DNA from: Cryptomeria japonica
Taxonomy: Eukaryota > Streptophyta > Pinopsida > Cupressales > Cupressaceae
Length of the DNA: 64,000 bases
Assembly (NCBI RefSeq): GCF_030272615.1
Contig: NC_081415.1
Location: forward strand, 420,048,257-420,112,256
Direction: 5' to 3'
The notes below the pieces were generated by a model. That model searched no databases. It saw nothing but the letters and a program-made list of their open reading frames with translations, and was not told the origin of the DNA. Every line of letters begins with the position of its first letter. The first letter of the stretch is position 1. Shown here piece by piece: positions 58,598 to 64,000 of the stretch. A program made the translations under genes and the position numbers.

Positions 58598-59215
58598 TTC
58601 TCCCCCAAGATATAACTTCCTCCTATAGGTTCTTGAAAAGGTGGGAATATAGCAGACTTATCTGGGAATTTTCCTCCCAATGGTGACAACCTCATCATAT
58701 ATGTCTCACTAGACCTTAACCTGATCCATCTCTCATCTATGAAGGCCCATAATCTAACAACCCAATATGCTAATGGGTTCTAACATTAGTGGTCTATCTA
58801 TCTCCATTTGTAAAGTACTCAAATACAAAACATGAGATGCATCATAAACATAATGTTGTAATACATAAATATGAAATACATAATGAAAGCATGAGAAGCT
58901 TGGTGGAAATGCTAGATGATAGGCGACTAGTCCTATATGCTCTTAAATATTGAAGGGACCCACAAAATGAGGCACAAGCTTGGAGCACTTTCTATAATAA
59001 ATTAGAATCTTATGGATCATACTCTTAGGAGCACTTTGTTAGGCATTGAGAAACTTTGATCTATCCTCTTAGTATTCACATATTGCTTCTAACAATCCTA
59101 ATCACTATGTAATCTATATTTGATTAGTACCACCTTACACTCCATATCCTATAAAATCTCTAGCGCAACTGTCACTTTGTCCTTAGTTTTGGTTGTATTG
59201 CAAAGGTAGTGACAT
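58598..59215 (-). pseudogene. Gypsy integrase C-terminal fossil (chromovirus-like)
   Basis: Read on the minus strand in pieces, it matches the end of plant Gypsy integrases: a GNKVLLRV-like block, KLVPHFVGPFNI, FHVSQL-like text, SHVLYLSTLQMEIDRPL and MRLSPLGGKFPDKS just before the purine tract. This is the region that links integrase to a chromodomain-like end. Fossil with many breaks; family call from pattern only. Confidence 0.55.
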
Positions 59216-60138
59216 CAGGGGACCCTTAGAGGTGACTTTAGATGGTTTTTATGAATTTAGGATGGTATGTGTTTGTGATTAGGGTTTCGTCGAAGCTCAA
59301 CGATGACACCTAAACATAGTGAGTGGTCCTCTTCATCAATTCGAGTCTTGCAACCTTGGGGACAATCTTGTGTGATCATATTCACCTTAGTAACCTTTCT
59401 CTATGGTTCCTTAGACCTTTACCCATGTTTAGATGAATTTTTGAGTGTTTAGCCTTCCAAATATACGTAGTCGATTGATGACTAGTTAACCTAATCTTGA
59501 GGTTGGAGCATTATCCTTGTATATGATATGTAAGTTCACACTTAAGTACTTCAAAAAAATTCCATGTATTTTATGTGTATTCCGGTCATATCCTCTAGGG
59601 TTATTTGGAGGGGCATTATAATACGATATACTTAAACAATGAGATCCAATGACAACATGTCATGCACATGCCAATTGGAACAGACCCAATAGCGATACTT
59701 GACATTATTTCATGTGGTTTCACATTGGAACTAAGTTCCACAATATAAAGATGTGATAGACCCAAAGTATAAGGATATTTTTCCTACAAAGACATGTGGC
59801 AAGCTCTCGCTTAGCTGCATCTTGGTGGTAGGCCTGCCTTATAGGTAATACTATAGACTCAAGTGGTAAGATCCAATGAAAATGTGTCATGAACACTAAA
59901 ATTGGAAGAGGCCCAATAGAAACACTTGGTATTATTTCATGTGCTCACATTTAGGAATTAGGTCCCACCATTTAAAGAAATAATAGAACATCGCACGATG
60001 CAATAAGAAACCTCCACATGGATGCTAGTTGAAGGATGAGTGAGGCTTATCCTTTGCACCAAAAAAAAAGTGAAGCTTGGTCCTATCGTTGACAAAAGTA
60101 ACACTTTTCACCATTTCACAAGATCACATCTTCATACT
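59216..60138. other. Spacer with a 120-bp direct duplication
   Basis: No gene seen. GATCCAATGACAACATGTCA (59646) and GATCCAATGAAAATGTGTCA (59872) start two diverged copies of about 120 bases, both with CTTG...ATTATTTCATGTG. The pair may be what is left of an older LTR or tandem repeat. Confidence 0.5.
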
Positions 60139-60525
60139 ATTAGAGTTCTCAAGATCTATAAGAAAGAAACTAGAAATACTTCCACAAATAATGAGAAAAT
60201 AATCAACCCAAATGGTATTATGAAATGTCTGAATGTATGTACATAGAAGACTTGCTTATATAGGAAAGAAAGTGAAGTAAGAAGGTAGGAAATGGTGATT
60301 AACTACCCCTACTCAATAGGTGATAGATATGAGAACATTTAACAAGTGTATGAACAAGTGTCAAATGTGCATAAGGAGGTGTCTCACTAAGTGAGAATAC
60401 ATGTATACACCACATGAGGTGAGAAAAATCACTAAATAACCACTAAGTAAAGTTAAGCTAATGTGAATAGGTCACCAACTAGAAAGGTTAAATAGTAACT
60501 AGATATCAAATGACTTTATTTACAC
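60139..60525 (-). repeat. 3' LTR of the Copia-like relic
   Basis: About 385 bases, matching 63252-63513. The left edge TATTAGAGTTCTC is clear by comparison; the right edge, near GGTGGGTATTGGTG on the minus strand, is approximate. Confidence 0.55.
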
Positions 60526-60985
60526 CAATACCCACCTTAAGTGCAACTTAGGTAAAAATATAAAAAGAAATGATGGGTCCTAGCTACTAGCTTTGTTAGG
60601 TACCCATGTATAATGCAAGTCTCCTGTAAAGTGGAGAAATGTAGAAAACCCTATGGGAAAAAAACTACACTCCAAAGGAGAGATGATACAAAATATGCAT
60701 GAAATGATCCCTCCATAGGAGAGATAAAAGAGAGACTATGTAGCCTCCCTAGAAGATGATGCTCAAATGCCCCATCTGATATTCTACTAGAAAGAACCTC
60801 TGGATGCTCTCGATGAAACATCTCTAAATTTAGATGCAACAATTGATGGTGGAGATGAAAAATCCATGCTGAAAGTTGAGAGTGCATGACCATTTAGATT
60901 ATTCATTGTCTTATAAGATTGTGAACTTGATGGAGACTTTATGTTGGATTTTGAAATCCCATGTTTCTTTAGAAGATGTATTAGG
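60526..60985. other. Internal stretch between gag and 3' LTR of the relic
   Basis: About 460 bases where pol would be expected. No pol motif is seen on either strand. Confidence 0.4.
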
Positions 60986-61806
60986 TGATGAATCCTTTTC
61001 TACATACATTTTTTCTTTTTATGTCCTGATTTCTTGCAAAAGGCACATTTCACTTTTTATGTCATGGTTTTCCTTTGATTTGAAAAAGTGTTAATTTGAT
61101 TTGAGGATTTCTTGTCTTCCTTATCCTATTGATACTTTTGTTTCTCCCCTTTGTTTGAAGCCTTATGCTTCTCTTTTCCTGTAATGAGTGCTTGAGGTTT
61201 AGCAGTATTCAAGGTGCCCGTTTGGATTAACTTATCTTGCTCCCTCGTTGAGTCTGCAATTAAATTATCAAAAGATGGCATCTTCCATGTGGCTCCAAGA
61301 GCTCTTTTAGTGGAATAAAAGGTGGATACAAAAAAAAGAATGGAAAGGATGAGTTGATCTTATTTCTTTTCCATGTTGCATTCTTTTAGTTGCAACCTTA
61401 ATGATTTAATTTTTTGTGAAATAGTCCTCCAAAGTGTCAAAGTCTCTTGGACTTAAACTCAAGAGTCTATTTTCTAACTCATGAATTCTTAGCTCATCAA
61501 CCTTCCCAAAGAGTTGTTCAAGGGCTAGCCAAACTTCATTGGGTGTTTTCAAGGCCTCTATATGGAATAAAAATTCTAGAAACAGATTTAGACATAACAA
61601 GCCAAAGACTTGATCACATTTATTAAACCAGTTTTCTTTATCTTTTGCTGCATTAAGCTCATTTTTTGTACCCATAGTCACCCTATATAACCCTTGATTT
61701 TTAAACATAAGGGAAATGGTCAATTTCCATTCATGATAGTTGAAGGGTAATAGAGGCTTAATGGCTTAGTTGAACTCCATGCTTAGTAGATTTTGTTGCG
61801 AACTTG
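60986..61806 (-). pseudogene. Copia gag fossil
   Basis: LTISLMFKNQGLYRVTMGTK, ENWFNKCDQVFGLLCLNLFL, LKTPNEVWLALEQLFGKVDE and LLSLSPRDFDTLEDYFTK are the standard order of the Copia gag (UBN2-type) domain. A Lys-rich linker and a CCHC knuckle (CAFCKKSGHKKKKC) near 61005-61045 follow. It would coat element RNA. Fossil, broken more than once. Confidence 0.8.
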
Positions 61807-63251
61807 ATGTGTTGAAAGAAATGTTGAAAAGGAAATGTGGAAGTGTTCAATTACATAGCTCATGAAAGTGCACAATGGCACAATTGAAGGTACCCCCCTT
61901 GATGCAATATTTTAATCCCCCTTGATTTTGACACTTATATGTTTGAGTGCATGTACAGTTTCAATGGAACAAAATAATGGCACTTTATAACTTAATGCAT
62001 TATTGTTTCTAATGAATAAGACTTTGAAAAAATTATTCGCTTTTGCAAAAAAAAAAAAGACACTTGTTTTGTACAATAAATTTTCTATTTCAGCTTAATT
62101 TGCACTTAGAAACTTAAAGCATTCCTTTTAAGTGAGGATATTTAATCAACTACTACTTGAATAAAGGCCTAGACCGCTAACATGAAAGACATGTATTTCA
62201 TTGCGAAGACCTAATCTTTAGGTAACGACTTGTAGAAATATTGTGGATGTTGACAAGTGTGTTGACCAACACCAAAGAGATTGATTGTCATGCTTCTACA
62301 TAGAACAACCTTCTTATAAATTGACTAGCTATTCACACTTTTTTAACAGAATGACCCCCCTTTTTCAATTCCCAAAATGGAGTATTAAATACTCATGTTG
62401 CACAAAATTGTTAAACCAAATTGATACCAAATTGATGCACAATGAGAGGCACAAAAATGAGACATGGGTGACCACGTGGATCAACAATTATGACACCATC
62501 TATGAAGCTGATAGAATGCACCGACCCTGTAGTGTGTTTTATGAGACTAACTTTATAAAACACACTATATGACCGGTGCATTCTCACGACCCCATAACAA
62601 GAACCAACAACTACTGTAAGATTGACTCCAAAAATATGCAGATAACTTTGTACACAATTTGATTGAACAAGTCGTGGCTTTGAGGAGTGCAATTATGCTC
62701 CAAATTGACCTTCAATGCAGGTAAAAACTTGCAGCCTCCTTTTATGACCTCAACCTCAACATAATCAAAGGTCGCCTTGCAAGGAGAGAAATCTACCGCT
62801 CTATGTGCCTCTTGGCAGATCGATCCACCTTGTACAAAGATCACAAAAGAGGGACGCAATCGCTTCTATTTAATGCCCAACATGCAAGGAGGAAAGCTTG
62901 TACTTGTTTTGAAGGGACGTAGAAGTCGTCTGTCTGGTAAATACAGAACTAAATACCTAGATAAAAAATATAGAGATTGAGGTTGAGGGAATCAAGGACC
63001 AACGAACATTCAATGGAAATCAAATGCCCAATATAGCAGGCGGTTTGAGGCGAGCCTTAAGTAACCTTTATGCGAATGCTTCAATAACTTGCAAACGATA
63101 TCTAATCACAACATACATTGGATAGATCATGTAAACATTCAAAACTTGTTATAAATCTTTCATATGCAAATATAAGGAAATGAACTCTTGAATAGATTGA
63201 TGGATAAATGCTCAAAATAGGAGACGGGTTTTGTTTGGACGCTTGATACTA
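61807..63251 (-). other. Leader of the Copia-like relic
   Basis: About 1.4 kb between primer site and gag without a supported gene. It contains the inverted repeat at 62514-62583. A leader this long suggests a secondary insertion. Confidence 0.4.
62514..62583. repeat. Inverted repeat, arms about 30 bp
   Basis: GAATGCACCG...TAGTGTGTTTTAT faces ATAAAACACACTA...CGGTGCATTC across about ten bases; roughly 27 of 33 positions pair. No target duplication is obvious. It may be a tiny foldback element or MITE. Confidence 0.65.
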
Positions 63252-63513
63252 TGTTAGAGTTCTCAAGATCTACAAGTAATGAGCAAATAATCAACTAAAA
63301 TGATCTTATACAAGAGTTGAATGTATGCACATAGAAGAATTGTGTATATAGGAAAGCAAGTGAAATTAGAAGGTAGGGAATGATGATTAACTACTCTTAT
63401 ATAATGGGTGACACATTTGAGAACACTTAACAAGTGTTTGAACAAGTGGAAAATGTGCATAAATAAGTGTCTCAGTAAGTGAGAACACATGTCTACATCA
63501 TGTAAGTGGGTAT
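63252..63513 (-). repeat. 5' LTR (partial) of the Copia-like relic
   Basis: Starts TGTTAGAGTTCTCAAGATC on the plus strand next to the primer site. The match to the other LTR is lost after about 63513, so the outer part is missing or replaced. Confidence 0.55.
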
Positions 63514-64000
63514 GTGCACTAAGATCTGGTACCAAAAGGAGGTCTTAGGATGCCACTTTTTTTCTGAAATCAGCAAAGCCTAAACTTCAACGACAAATTG
63601 AACATAGTTATAAGCTACTAATTTATTTTGAAAATGGAGATTAAGAGTTTCAAAAAGGGGGGCCACAAAAAGTGGTCATCTTTTTATGCAAAAAACATAA
63701 CATAGCATTTATTGTGGCCCCCTAAAATGTTTTTTTTTAAAAGAATTTTTAAAATCACTTCAGTGAGAAATTAGCTAACACCTCATAGTTTATGCCGGTT
63801 TTATAGGCTAATTTTTTAATGAGTGTATGATTTTTTACTAATTTTTGAAGTGGGCACATCCTGAAAAACATAAATTTGAGCGTGCACCCCACTTAAACCA
63901 TTGAAAACTAATAAAAATCAAAACCTTTTTTTTAAAGTGTGTAGAATGGAGTTTAGTTTCTAGAAACGTAAGTTATTAAAATTTTTGATGAACGTGTAAA
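63514..64000. other. Spacer, no gene seen
   Basis: AT-rich sequence with several A and T runs and no supported gene or element edge. Confidence 0.5.

Larger units (their letters stand above)
60139..63513 (-). mobile_element. Gag-only Copia-like relic
   Basis: Direct repeats at about 60139-60525 and 63252-63513 share TAGAGTTCTCAAGATCTA, GAGAACA, AACAAGTGT and CAAATGTGCATAA at about 80-85 percent identity and act as LTRs. On the minus strand the right copy is followed by TAGTATCAAGC, a decayed initiator-tRNA-Met primer site. Between them lie a leader and a Copia gag, but no pol. It is a non-autonomous or internally deleted element, with roughly five or more breaks, and old. Confidence 0.6.

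Overview
This window looks like a piece of a very large, repeat-rich seed-plant nuclear genome. A conifer or other gymnosperm is my inference, from long nested LTR elements, large gag-bearing elements without pol, and one host gene in about 64 kb. Plant origin is well supported: a bHLH factor with plant-type introns, a plant mobile domain (PMD) frame, a Tat-type Gypsy element with two RNase H segments, and an L1-type LINE with a C-terminal RNase H. No rRNA, tRNA gene or CRISPR array was found.

Layout. 1-27753 is one nest of LTR elements. The oldest visible host layer is a gag-pro element on the minus strand (5' LTR 26549-27753). It was hit by a solo LTR of 2.24 kb (22176-24414) and by a giant Tat-type Gypsy element on the minus strand (5' LTR 20266-21761, coding parts 17352 down to 9060, and an antisense PMD frame at about 5766-7480). 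The Tat element was in turn hit by a 789-bp solo LTR (13582-14370) and, near its 3' end, by a second, much better preserved gag-pro element on the plus strand (window start to about 5282). 27754-31255 is mostly plain spacer with one unrecognised frame at 29600-30085. 31256-33847 is the only clear host gene, a four-exon bHLH factor of 361 residues. 34916-41992 is a 5'-truncated L1 LINE bounded by a 17-bp target duplication; inside its borders, after the usual ORF2, it carries an extra long frame (ORF3, 40151-41773). 42010-49976 is decayed repeat-derived spacer. 49977-57727 is a complete-ended LTR element with a tRNA-iMet primer site, a multi-knuckle gag and a very large unknown ORF, but no visible pol. 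57728-64000 holds an old Gypsy integrase tail and LTR and a short gag-only Copia relic.

Themes. Four elements here carry gag but no pol, so they would have needed reverse transcriptase and integrase from other elements. Three classes of element (Tat, LINE, Copia-like) each carry an extra non-standard ORF. Two solo LTRs have arrays of palindromes in what should be U3, and the Tat leader has an array of a GCGCTA motif. The most striking structure is the row of twelve hairpins at 22371-23018.

Limits: everything was read by eye. Domain names rest on motif recognition, element edges on TG...CA ends, target duplications and primer sites. Retroelement ages are relative only.
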